Assembly: GCA_015499995.1 (NCBI GenBank)
Contig: JADNRV010000177.1
Span: 1-64,000 of the forward strand
Length of the DNA: 64,000 nucleotides
Reading direction: 5' to 3'
From: Flammula alnicola
Lineage: Eukaryota; Basidiomycota; Agaricomycetes; Agaricales; Strophariaceae
In this document: positions 1 through 10,652 of the stretch, piece by piece
Layout: each line of letters opens with the position of its first letter
Numbering within the stretch: position 1 is the first letter of the stretch
The notes under the pieces: model-generated
Database searches by the model: none
What the model was told of the DNA's origin: nothing
What the model saw: only the letters and a program-made list of their open reading frames with translations
Program-made: the position numbers and the translations under genes

Positions 1-640
1 TAAATACTGAAGAGATTCAAGACAAATCATGCCTAACTGCTGGCTTCCGACTCTATCCGTCTGTCTCCGCTTCTAGACCACACCCGCAATGCATTCCGAC
101 TACAAATGTATCTAGCATGAATGCAACAGAAATCATTTAGAAGTCCCATTTTTTGTCGCACCTTTTTTTCCAAGTTTGCTTTACAGCATCGGCTGGAAAA
201 CCGCGGAATATCAGCCTTTTGACCTATGGATTCAACCTCTGTTATGTCTAGTCGCATTCGTTCAGGTTCAGGTCCATGAAGTCAGAGGGATAAACTGGGG
301 GTAAGGGGATCAGAATTAGTTGTCAAAATTATTTTGCTATAATGGTTTATGTTACAGGGAGGGGCCTGCGCAGACATTGCGATTGATTCAGAATGTGAAG
401 CATGATGAGTGGGTAAAATTCCTGAGGGTTTAATGATTCATTACGCCAGTACTGTCATAGAAAGTTTTTGCGAGACCAACTAGTAGCAGTATTTGTGAGT
501 CGTGACGACTGTCAGTTCTTTGTCGTCGTTCGTCCGTAGTATATCTGGATAATGTCATTATTCCACCCGTTAAGACTCTCCGAAGTCCAACCATACAAAC
601 TACTATACGATATAATAAACAGAACAGTAATACTAATAAA
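1..640. other. No gene seen; 3' flank of SAC1
   Basis: Short open frames only, none with recognisable protein content or convincing splice structure. The right part is probably the 3' untranslated region and terminator region of the minus-strand SAC1 gene. Confidence 0.4.
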
Positions 641-3399
641 TCAATCCACCCTCTTCTTCACCGTTCCAAGCTCGACCTCCTCAATGATCGCCTTAGCCCG
701 CTTCCCGCCCGTCGCCAACAACTTGGGCTTCTTCCAGCTTGGTTCCTGTTTCCCGCTCAGCCCTTTGCCGTGATGACCCGAGCGATATCCAGGACCGTTA
801 TAATAGATGATGTCCGTCAGTGGGTTAAGGCGCGGCCACGCAACATATTCGATGCCGTGGATGAGTATGAACACCATCGCGATGGTGAACAGCGAGAACC
901 ACAATAAGAAATAGTAGAAAAGAGAGTAATCTTATAGATAGAAACAACATTAGTCCTGATTCGGCCCGACCGAAGAAGACCATACCTGAAGTACGCGGCA
1001 GCGTCAGTCCAGCGCAAATCATAAAGAGTGAGAATGATGCAATAGCAGGCATCTAAGACCCCAGTCAGCCAAGGAAGGGGGATCGAGGGACGTACTCACA
1101 GAACGCGTGATTAGAGGACGAGCATCCGCAATCAGGTATAAAGATGCAGAAGGGTGGTTCCTTGGTATCCACGTCCCAGTCACCAAATCAAAGCCATCCT
1201 TCAGAAGAAAAGATCAGTCATCCAGAAATTTGATATTCTTTAACAGTAGAAGTACCTGTCTTGCGCCATCGAAGAAATTATTCTTCAGGTACCGCATAAC
1301 GGATTTGTATCCGTCTTCCAGGGCACCCTTTCGAGTTCGTTTATTGGTTCGGGTGAAATCAGACTTCAGCGCCCCGGAACCACCATACGCTTTGGCAATG
1401 CTATCCGCGTGGTCGGCCCACACTTCGAATACGTCATGTCAGTAGATATTAATAACCACAACAAAAATGTACTCACTCTCCCTGAATTCTTTGTTAAATG
1501 CTTCAAAGTCATCGATGCCGTCATTCGACGACAAAATGCCCAAGTCTCTGAGTTGCTGGTTGAGTGTGTATTTGGCAAGTGCAGCTTGCACAACGTTAGT
1601 TCGATCGAGGTTGTCCATGCAATTAGTTCGGACGATGCCCATCTGCGTCCTCTTGGGGGTCGATTCGCTATTGTTGATCTGGAAGTATCTATGAAATGTT
1701 TGGTTATTTAAATGCATCAAAGAGAGCAAGAAGTAACCAACCCATTCTTGTCCAAATCCTCTTTCATTTTATCAATAAGCACGCTGATACGATCCCACCG
1801 CATGTTCTTGCATTCGTGGTGGAAGTCGAAGTATTCATATTTGACGTTGGGAAGACCCAACTAGAAAGAAAGAAAAATGAGGTTATTGTATAAATAAATG
1901 TCGAATAATTTACGCACCTCAGCGAACTGACGTTCAAAAGCCTCTTTTACCGGTTTCTCATAGCCTTTCTGGTTTACGAGGTTGACCAGAGACTGCTCGC
2001 CGTAAAGCTTAGTCTGAGTGGTAAGATGGGTATGCATAGCGTCACTCTATGAAATAAATATTAGTCCTGCCCACAACCACAGCTAACACGAACAAAACTT
2101 ACCGTCGTCTGAAGGTCCATAATCTGCAAATCTGGCTTGTATCGCAGGGTATTGATTTCAGACCAAAACACGGGCACGCTGCCTCGTATTTGCACAAAGC
2201 TGAGCTTGGTGGCATAATTGTCATCTGTGGCCCGCAAAGAACCGGGGGTGGTTGGACCCTCAACGAGAAGAATTTGCTCCGTCTCATTGAAGTTGGCAAC
2301 GTTTCCCTCCCGATCGACCCCACGACGGAAATAACGTGTCCCAGCACGGAAGCGCGAGCGCCGACTGATGAGAGCCAGGTTCATGTGTCGCCCATGGAGG
2401 AAGGTGGGCCGTACTTCGAAAGCTGTGGAAGGTTGGCACGGGATGAGACTGGGATATCATGTGAAATGGAGACATACGCACTTCCGTACATGATGGGTAG
2501 AATGAAAGACCCGTACTATGAGCTGAATTAAGCCAGTAAATAGCATACAGATGATGTAAACTTACTGCAGCATTAGGGTTTGAAGTCGCTATGTCTATCA
2601 ATTTGGTCTGCAGGAACCTAAGTGATTCTCAGTACCAGGTGTAGGGCGAAATAGCTTTGCATCTTACTTATTCCAAAAGAAACGGTCATCCACCTGAAGG
2701 GAGGTCAATAACTTCGAATGTAATGTAATGAAGAGCGAGACGCTACGCACCACTTCCCAAAATGCTTTTCCTGCATCACTCTCCTGTGTAGGGTATTGGA
2801 CTTGCAATCGACGAGTTAAATCCCAGGTATAAGAGAATAGGAAGTTTCCGGCGTTAAAATGAGACCGCACGAGATTTATAAGGTGCGCTTCTACGGGGTG
2901 CGGAGGAACAAAAGCCGAGACTGAACCCAACGGGAGAATGTCGAAGTCGGTCGCTCGGTATATGTCATGTCCCATGAGTTGGCCTTGAAGGGTCCGTCCA
3001 GTTATGACAATTACATATTCTGCTGTATATTTTCATGTCATTTAGTTCAGAAGTCCAAGGTGGATAGAAGAAAAAATAAATTTACACAAGGTCAAGGATA
3101 TTAGGCCCAGAATGCCATAGATTACTTTTTCTGATCTTTGCGCAGCATAAGGAACGGTGTATTTGGGTGCTGAGAACAACAAGTTTATTTCATGAAAGCT
3201 CGAGATAAAGAAAGGGAAACTAACAATTTAGAACGATGTCACCAGAGGAGCGGTGTATTGTCAGCGACTGCGCCTCTCCTTCCGGCACAAAGATGTACGT
3301 GTCATTGCGTTCGCTGAACCTGAAATTGAATGAATAATGCAGTTTCGAATGGTGACCTTAGTAGCACTTACAGGGTATAGCGCTGGTGAAGGGGGGCAT
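641..3399 (-). CDS. SAC1: Phosphoinositide phosphatase SAC1
   Basis: Removes phosphate from PI4P and related lipids; family members sit in the ER/Golgi membrane. The Sac catalytic motif CX5R(T/S) is visible as [15 protein letters not shown] (around 1600-1650). The N-terminal Sac domain is recognisable from HQRYTL and [14 protein letters not shown] to DDRFFWNK. Two hydrophobic segments near the C-terminus (around 840-1050) fit the tail anchor, followed by the family-typical [14 protein letters not shown]. About ten short introns are needed. The start is problematic: the only ATG, at 3399, is followed by six C's and lies out of frame with the conserved LHQRYTL. Seven C's would give M-P-P-L-H-Q-R. 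So the start is either a sequence error, a real frameshift, or in an unseen 5' exon. The gene is head-to-head with LEA1, 173 bp apart. Confidence 0.9.
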
Positions 3400-3572
3400 G
3401 GTAAATGGGAGGTCGGATGAGGGAAGTTGAACAACACGGGTGCCTTGCTTGTTGAGCCAGAAAGTAAGTGCGTTGATCTGAGTCTGAACTTTGAGTGATC
3501 CTTTCAGGCTGGCACGCGAGAGCACATACGCCTTATTACCTACATTCCTTCTCCAATAACGCCTCTTTCACG
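3400..3572. promoter_or_regulatory. Shared promoter region of SAC1 and LEA1
   Basis: Only 173 bp separate the start regions of two divergently transcribed housekeeping genes, so both promoters must lie here or overlap the 5' exons. I see no clear TATA box, as expected for such genes. Confidence 0.5.
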
Positions 3573-4489
3573 ATGAAGCTCACTCCGGAGCTCCTCGCAC
3601 AGGCGTCCTCGCAGCTGAACCCCATAAAAGAGCGCCAGCTCGATCTCAGAGGTCAGGAAAACCAGTCCGTTTTTCGTTGAATCATTTACACAACCTCGAC
3701 AGGCTACAAAATCCCTGCCATCGAAAATCTGGGTGTTACGAGGGTACGCGTTTCTGTTCAACGCCTTTTCATAGCTCCCATCTCTGAAATATATTACCAG
3801 GATCAACACGATGCTATAGATTTTACAGACAATGCAATCATCGCACTCGGCAACCTGCCTCTCTTGAAGCGCCTGCAGACCCTCCTCCTCGCGAACAACC
3901 GAATACAAAATATCTCCCCCTCTATCCACCTATCCGTGCCAAATCTGCACACCCTGGTGTTGACGAACAATAATATCTCAGAGCTCGGCGACCTCGAGCC
4001 CCTCAAAGAGCTCCGACACCTCACATACATCTCCCTGCTGGGCAACCCCGTGTCTGAAAAAAAATGGTACAGAGAATGGCTTGCCTGGAGAATTCCTGGG
4101 CTAAGAGTTTTGGACTTCCAGAGAATCCGCGATAAGGTGCGCTCACCTGCACCTTTGTTCGTTTCGTGAAAACCGCTCAACAGTTGGTTGGATAAATTTA
4201 GGAGCGCGACCACGCGAAGTCCTTGTTCGTGACCCCAGAAGGCCTGCCAACGGCGCTGGCGACGACAATTTCCACTACCGTGTCCGCTCACTCAACGAAG
4301 ACTGTCCTGACAATAGACGAACCAAAGGCTGCACAGACAGCAGTCAAAGCTGGCCGTCTGATGTCAAAAGAGGACCAGGAGAAGGTCAGAGCTGCTATCG
4401 CGAAAGCTACGTCGATAGAGGAGGTGAGGAGGCTAGAGAGAAGTTTACGGGAGGGACATCTGCCAGAGATGGACTCAGTCGGTGCTTAG
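3573..4489 (+). CDS. LEA1: U2 snRNP protein A' (LEA1-like)
   Basis: Structural protein of the U2 snRNP, which binds U2 snRNA together with U2B'' during branch-site recognition. The start MKLTPELLAQASSQLNPIKE matches the family N-terminus. Leucine-rich repeats follow (LLKRLQTLLLANNRIQNIS, LHTLVLTNNNISELGDL, LRHLTYISLLGNPV), then the LRR cap YREWLAWRIPGLRVLDFQRI. The model has four exons: 3573-3651, 3703-3743, 3801-4136 and 4202-4489. Phases agree across all junctions. The charged C-terminal helix region (MSKEDQEKVRAAIAKA) is typical. It converges with the TMEM205-like gene downstream. Confidence 0.93.
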
Positions 4490-4646
4490 TCGTCTGCACG
4501 GTGTGTTACCGCGTTGTCAAATATTGTATTTTTTTCCAATGCTTTTTCTTATACCATCAAAAAAAAAATGTCAGTACACACAACTTTTTGTGGCTCTCTC
4601 TTGTATCTACGCGTACTAAATACTTGTTTCAGAGGTGCTACGAAAT

Positions 4647-5510
4647 TCAATAGCCCTTGACTCCTGCGTTGCCAATGAATAACCCATGGAATCCGAGAGA
4701 GATGACTGCACCCAGGTTCGCAAGGGAACTGATGCCATGCAACATGCCAAACCGCTGGTTCAGGGCCTTCATCTCAGCAGAAACCTGGTTTTTGGCATTA
4801 GACACCGTGCAACAATTCTGAGATGCAGAGAATAATCACCCCTGGGTCATTGTAGGTCTTGCCTTCATCCTTCTCTAATTTCTGTCGCTGGAACATGGTC
4901 CTGAGAAAAAGTCTCAGGTTAGCTGTCTAATTCTTCGAATATAATTGTTTCAAACGCACTTGCTAGTCAATGGGCCAACAACAAAGTAATTGAAGGCCTG
5001 CGAGAACAGCACTGTGCCGAGTGCATAAACTTGGGCGACGTCGGCGACGTTAGGGCGCGCCATATAAACCAAGACATCTGGGTGCTTGAAAATCCAGGCG
5101 GCAAGAAGACTGGAGGACAAGAACATGGAGATGACAAAGTAAATCGGGAACGTCTTGTGCTGGAGTGCGCCAAACTGGTGACGCGCTTAAGAAATGTCGA
5201 AGTTTGAACAATCATTGTGGCCGATGAGAAGGTACAACTCACGGAGAGTTTTGAAGGCAATCACACCTGCATATGATTAAGAAATTTGGGCAAGTCAACA
5301 TTTTATGCAAGAGTCGAACTCACCTCCAAAAAATGATATCCATACAGCTACAAATCAATTCTTATCATCAGAATGCGCCCTCTCCGATTTCCGAAGTATA
5401 ACAGAAAACTCACACATTCCAAAGAGCCATGCGTACCCGACGAGGTACAAACCATTGAGGTTCGCCAGTTTCGCCAACGACACGAAAGTAATGACTTCTA
5501 CTTTAGCCAT
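4647..5510 (-). CDS. TMEM205-like (DUF4149) membrane protein
   Basis: Small multispanning membrane protein of the TMEM205/DUF4149 type. Its function in fungi is not established; human TMEM205 is linked to cisplatin resistance. The start MAKVEVITFVSLAKLANLNG is followed, over five to six small exons, by VIAFKTLP, then a hydrophobic exon (FPIYFVISMFLSSSLLAAW), VYALGTVLFSQAFNYFVVGP, then MFQRQKLEKDEGKTYNDPG. The end KALNQRFGMLHGISSLANLG...GNAGVKGY is the most diagnostic part. About four membrane segments are expected. Several exons are very short (20-30 bp), so internal borders are less certain than the ends. Confidence 0.8.
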
Positions 5511-5847
5511 GGCAGCAAGATAGGTAATTCAAGTAAAGATTTCAGACTGCACAGAGATGCAAACGAGGTGGTGGTTAGGGAACAGAGTAATCGTGAGTAG
5601 TGGAACACTTAAGCGATACCGGCTATGACGGCATCAGTAGTGGAACAGTTCCAGAAGCTTTGGTCCCGGATAGCATATAAACAGGTCTGAGGTCTCAGTC
5701 AGTGTACCTAATCTAAAGCGGTTTCAAAGGCTTAATGCACTAAGAGCAACGTCATAATGGCGAACAGATATCACAAGTGGTAAAGCAACAATTTCTCCAT
5801 TGCTCAGTATAATGTACCTCCACAAGTGTCTAGCAGATATATAATAT
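5511..5847. other. Intergenic; no gene seen
   Basis: Upstream region of the TMEM205-like gene and 3' flank of the Rieske gene. A 12-bp direct repeat, AGTAGTGGAACA, occurs at 5596-5607 and 5636-5647. Nothing else stands out. Confidence 0.4.
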
Positions 5848-6917
5848 TTATCCAACGACGAGCTTGTCGTCTACTTCGCTAAACTCATACTGAGGAATCT
5901 CGAGGTTCAACTAGAAAAAGATAAATGAGACGGCAATCATCGACCGAGGACGTTAGAACTCACAGGAGCAGGGCCTTTTCGGGCACGACCGGCTGTGGTA
6001 GAAAAAAAGAGTCAGATAACACAAATTTGACAATTATGGAAGACTACGAACAGATATCGTAATGAGAACCGTGGCAGGGACAGAACCTACAGAGGGGAGA
6101 GTGGGCAGTGAGCATAAAAGCAGCAGCTAGTTTATGAAACATAAACGCACCAGCCTCCGTAATCGCCAGCTTCACCAATAGGCACGCATCCCAGATGGGT
6201 GCAGACACCCAACATAACGAGCCATTCGGGCTTCTTCACGCGGTCCTCATCGGATTGGGGGTCACGGAAGGCCTTCCAGTCGGCAGAACGCGCCTCTTCG
6301 ATCTCGCCTTGAGTCCTGTGCCTGATGAAGACGGGCTTTCCGCGCCATTTGATGATGGCGTTCTTGCCCTCGGGGATAGTGGCAAGGTCAACTTCGACCT
6401 TGGCAAGAGCGAGAACGTCGGCGGAGGCAGCCATACTCTGGAGGAACTCTGACACGGAGGACTTTGCGGCAGAGGCAGAGAGAACACCGAGAGAGCCGAC
6501 CATGAAATAGGAAAGGGCGCGGTTGCTGTCCGGGTTGGTGCGATAGGCAGAGAAATCTGGGACTTCGGGCGCGTCCTTCACGGCGACTGAGGTGTGGATG
6601 AGTCGCTGTTGACGGTAGTTCGAGGGCGAAACTAAAAGTAGCGACGCAAATAAGAAACACACAAATTTCGAATCGTTGGAACACTGACCTGTGGTGAAAG
6701 TTTTGGAGACAAGACCCGAAGAACTCAGAGAGACGCCTCCAGCCCACCGTGGGGCAACATCTGAGCGAACACCAGGTTCAGAGTGACCATGGCTATGGGG
6801 ATCATGGGGTGCCCTCGCCGCGATGTTGAGCAAAGGGGCAAAAGGAATACCGCTAGGAAGGGTGCGGACTGAGGGGGTAAGGGTGACCGCCTTTTTGACG
6901 GCCTGGAATGTAGCCAT
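5848..6917 (-). CDS. RIP1: Rieske iron-sulfur subunit of complex III
   Basis: Carries the 2Fe-2S cluster that passes electrons from ubiquinol to cytochrome c1 in the mitochondrial inner membrane. The first exon (MATFQAVKKAVTLTPSVRTL) is basic and hydroxylated, like a mitochondrial presequence. The membrane anchor and hinge follow (ALSYFMVGSLGVLSASAAKS; EFLQSMAASADVLALAKVEV). Cluster-binding motifs are CTHLGC and, after an intron, CPCHGSHYD. The end is LNLEIPQYEFSEVDDKLVVG, as in the family. There are about five exons. The frame stays open upstream of the chosen ATG to about 7160, but only the MATFQ start gives a sensible presequence, so the rest is treated as 5' UTR. Confidence 0.95.
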
Positions 6918-7192
6918 AGTGGAGAACGATGTGTACTGAATAAAAGCCACAACGACGAGCTCAACTTTGGCGGTCAACCGGAGTTTGCCGCGCACCCTTG
7001 CACTTTTCCGTTCCGTCCCGGCGATTGGTCCTCCTATAGCTAGTCTCAACTTCAGTCTGTCGACATTCAAATTCAGGAAACCGATACTGAACAACTCTCT
7101 GTTTGTAACATCCAATCCTCTATGGTATCTACAATTTTCTATATGATATATACTATGCATACAATAATTTACACTGTCCTCTCATCTAGTAC

Positions 7193-8817
7193 CTAAACTT
7201 TCTGCAAATGCTGGCTCAAGCATTGCAACACGCGTCGTTTAGGGAAAGAAGGCGAAACACTCTCTCCGCGCTGCCGGACAAGTCGACGAATCTGAGTTGG
7301 ATAATCTGAGATGATCCCATCCACACCCCAGTCAATCAGTTGCTCGGCGATATCCAAATAGTTGACCTATCCAAGTCTCAACGACGCAATTCCCAACCGA
7401 ATTTTAGGGATAGCTCACCGTCCAGGGCTTGACCATCATGGCTAGCTCGTGGGCTTGCAGGACCATTTCCTTGGTGGTAAAGGGAAAATAGCCTCCGTCA
7501 ACTGGCTCAACACCATTTCCGATTGACACAGCAGCTGGCGACAGGATGTCCGCCTTGATAGATTTCGCCGCATGAGCAATTCGCTCCCCTATAGTTTCAC
7601 CAGGAAAATCTTCGAGTCGTAGCCCGGCAAGCCATGAAGAGGTGCCGTTGTCTTCACCTAACGCTGTGGTTCTACGGAGAAATCTTGGTCAGTGTGAGTA
7701 ACATCTCTCTTCAAATCACGCACTGCTCAATCAAAGCAGCAGTAGGGATTGTCGGCTCAAGATTCTTCACTTCATGGTGAGGACTGAAAAATGACACGAG
7801 CAGAAAGAGACTTACTTTCATTGCAATCAACGTTCTCCAATCGAAGCTTTGATACTGTGAGTTTTATCAGACACCTCAGCTGACCAGCATTGAAATACGT
7901 AGCTTACCGTAATTTGCGATAGCCTATATGAACTCTTCACGAATTCGTTGTGTTGCAACGTGACAAAGTCATCAACACCCCGAGTGGAAGTAGGGTCTAC
8001 CGGGTTGATTTTGGATTCGATATTCCATGAAATTTCATGTTTGGGGTCAGCACATTGCGCAAACTTGAACAACTCGCTAAGCGTTGAGATTTTCGTTCCA
8101 GGATAGGTCAACTGTAATGCTGAAAATTCCGCCGTTTCAATAATCCAGGACTACTAAACAAGGCACCTTTCGACGGGACTCACGGAAATTCGCCAAACGC
8201 TTCGAACCGCAATCCAAGGTCTTGATCTGCGCCAAGGTAAGATCTACAATGCGTTTTCCGACATATGGGAAATCTGGATCATTCTTGACCTACGGCAGGA
8301 TATAAGCTTTTGAATGGACTGATACCGAAGGAGATGTCGTACCGCAGGCACCGTATCGTTGCACTTCTCAGCTATTATTTCCTCGTCATGCCAGACTATT
8401 ACGACGCCATCCTATGCGCATATTAACGATACAATTTAATTATGGACGATGGGCACCGGAAGACTGGCTTATTCACCTTCGTAATGCCGTTGTCGAGTTC
8501 AAGAGTGGTAACACCATCGATCAGGCCCCTTGCGTTTTCATGGCATATCAGAAGTGAGCACAAGGCGCATGCCTTTGCGAAACCCACCACGCGAATGCCG
8601 GAAGGGTGCTTTCAACGTTTTCGCCTCGACTACCTCTGTGTCCCTGTTTCATGGGAGAGGTTAGAGGCAAATAAAATGAAGTATAGCCTTTCTGGCGTAC
8701 CTGGACATCAAAAACATTTGACTTCTGCAATCTCATCTGGGTTGGATTGCACAGAGCCGGGAAGATCGCGGAGAAAAGATACGCGCATTGCGAGGCCGTC
8801 AAGAAATTCATCGTCAA
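7193..8817 (-). CDS. Secreted glycerophosphodiester phosphodiesterase
   Basis: GDPD-family TIM-barrel hydrolase that splits glycerophosphodiesters into glycerol-3-phosphate and an alcohol. Spliced reading: FDVQ|GHRGSRGENVESTLPAFAW|GLIDGVTTLELDNG|DGVVIVWHDEEI. This gives the catalytic HRGxRG..E..N/T motif, the ELD metal ligands and the WHDE histidine. Later parts include FNIESK-like ISWNIESKINPV, ITYQSFDWRTL, LAGLRLEDFPG, VKPWTVN and WGVDGIISDYP. The start at 8817 adds a hydrophobic leader (MTMNFLTASQCAYLFSAIFP) before NPTQ, which looks like a signal peptide; an internal ATG at 8736 is the alternative. At least six introns are needed. It is probably secreted and used for phosphate or glycerol scavenging. 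Confidence 0.87.
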
Positions 8818-9817
8818 GGCCCGATGTATAGGCGAGTCGTTGAAAGTAAGGGGTGGATCGTACGACGCTGAAAGTAGGCAGCAGATTCGCGTATCGAATT
8901 AGACACTCGGAGCTGTAGTGTCCTGCGGGCTGTTCACCGGAGTCCAACGGGATGATCTTCTCCCATCATTCACGCAACCAGACTATCTTAACATCTTTTG
9001 TGAGGCGCGGACACTGGCTGGAGCTGACGAGATTTACTACTGCGTGTGTGAGCAACGACGAACGTTCAACGGTTCAAGAAAATGAAAAAATTCTGATTGG
9101 GGAGCACCGACGGGTAAACGGTCGGATTTTTCCGTCGAGGGAGCAACGTTCCATCTTTTTCGCGGCTCCGAGAGCACGTCTGGCACGTTCCGCGCTCTCG
9201 GAGAAACTGATATCGTGCCCGAAATGGAAGCTGCAAACACGGTGTGAAGGCTTCTCACTCTGTGGAGGTGAGTCCCGTAACAGCCCGCAATCCCATATAA
9301 GTACCCCGGTCTCGGGAAGATCCTAAGTCTTCACTGATGTTGAGCTTCTACACATTCACCGAGATAACGAGAGATAACGAACGTGCTGGCCGTATGTCTT
9401 CAAATTAAATGTAGCTTACGGCAGGTAACTCGAAGTCGTATGAAACGATAATATTCAGACGTCGAGCGATGGCCACAGCAGTACGACGTATGCGGACCCG
9501 TAAAATTTTCACTCTTCCCCATGGACCCTCCCGGCAGCAGATAGTCAGACGCGCACTGAACCATAGTCTTCCCCTCTATCTTCTGCATTCCCAGCGAACC
9601 GCGTGCTGTGAGTTAATGCGTTTGCGATTTTGTGGCATGTGAGAGAGAGGAATCAGCGGAGTCAGACTGGAAGTTTCGCAACACCGCGATGACGGCAAAT
9701 ATGGCGCCCATGTCGAAGCTTGGAAGGGATTTTGGCTTCGTCTTCATGGCCATGAGTTAAGTAAAATTTCGGGAGTGGTGGTTTCGACCAAAGCTGTTTT
9801 GCAAGACAACATCCAAG
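8818..9817. other. 1-kb region without a supported gene
   Basis: GDPD promoter plus 3' flank of COX19. A short minus-strand frame at 9400-9588 (with KIEGKTMVQCASDYLLPGG) looks protein-like, but I could not splice it to the ATG at 9748 in frame. A 13-bp unit containing GAGATAACGA is repeated in tandem near 9360-9380. Confidence 0.35.
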
Positions 9818-10258
9818 CTATTTCTTGGCCGGCGGGTTGTCACTCATGGGGGTTGGCGCAATCTTTTCGTCTTTAGTAGCGGTGGCCGATTTATTATCGA
9901 CGTTCGCCAGTCCAAGGTTTTTCCACTCGTCCTTCTCCATCAGACCGCTATGTGATGGAGTCAGCGGTTGCACAGATCTCAGCGAAGTAAACAAGCTCAC
10001 TTGTTCATGCGGCAGTCGAGGTAGTCCTTGCTCAGGCCCCTGCAGGGACTCGACGTGCTGCCATTTTGCTTCAGGCAAGCCATATACAGTTGCATTTTGT
10101 CCTTGCATTCTCCTGGTGCATTTGTATTTGCATTTCGTCAGCGAACCTAAAGCTCGAACTTGGTCGTACGAACCGTAATGGTCCAACGGGAAGGATCCAC
10201 GATCAGGTGCTGATACCTTGAACCCGACATTGATCGAAGGAGGTCTTCCAAATGACAT
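9818..10258 (-). CDS. COX19: Cytochrome c oxidase assembly protein COX19
   Basis: Twin CX9C protein of the mitochondrial intermembrane space, needed for copper delivery to and assembly of complex IV. Start MSFGRPPSINVGFKVSAPD. After splicing, DHYG|ECKDKMQLYMAC and CRGLSKDYLDC give two CX9C motifs with exact spacing, imported by the Mia40 route in this family. Then KGLMEKDEWKNLGLANVD, also family-typical. Three exons; the middle intron boundaries fall at the conserved GEC and RMNK positions. The C-terminal tail (about 25 residues, ending PPAKK) is not conserved. Confidence 0.94.
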   Translation of the reverse strand: MSFGRPPSINVGFKVSAPDRGSFPLDHYGSYDQVRALGSLTKCKYKCTRRMQGQNATVYGLPEAKWQHVESLQGPEQGLPRLPHEQVSLFTSLRSVQPLTPSHSGLMEKDEWKNLGLANVDNKSATATKDEKIAPTPMSDNPPAKK

Positions 10259-10652
10259 TGAATATATATGGCGTCTCCAAGAAGCGTGTAAAGTGATTAA
10301 GTCTTGAGGATGAAAGACGGAAGTGGATCCGTGTCGATGGGCGTGGGTCGGCGTGGGAACGGGATTTTCGACCGACGACGCGACGTTATAAGGATCGACG
10401 CCGCACAACTGTTGATTGCTGCACCCTAAATTTACTTTCAGAAACGCTGACTGCGCTTCAAATCCCTGGCCCAACTTTCTCAAAGAACTGCAGATCTTGT
10501 ATGCTGGCACAATATGCGTATAAACTTGCTCGATTATAAATGATAGGTATGAAGGAAATCCAAAGTCCACATAACTCTATCGCTGATATCCTATAATCTC
10601 CATGTCCCAAAAACGAAAACAGAGCAAAGCGACGTGAATGGAATATACTCGA
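10259..10652. other. Intergenic between COX19 and the bZIP gene
   Basis: COX19 promoter and bZIP 3' flank. I see no gene and no clear motif. Confidence 0.4.

Noticed and set aside
6918..7160. N-terminal extension of the Rieske protein
   Set aside because: Open frame but not presequence-like; MATFQ is the natural start.
9400..9748. Possible small gene on the minus strand (MAMKTKPKSLPSF... joined to ...KIEGKTMVQCASDYLLPGG)
   Set aside because: No donor/acceptor pair joins the two parts in frame, and I recognise no family.
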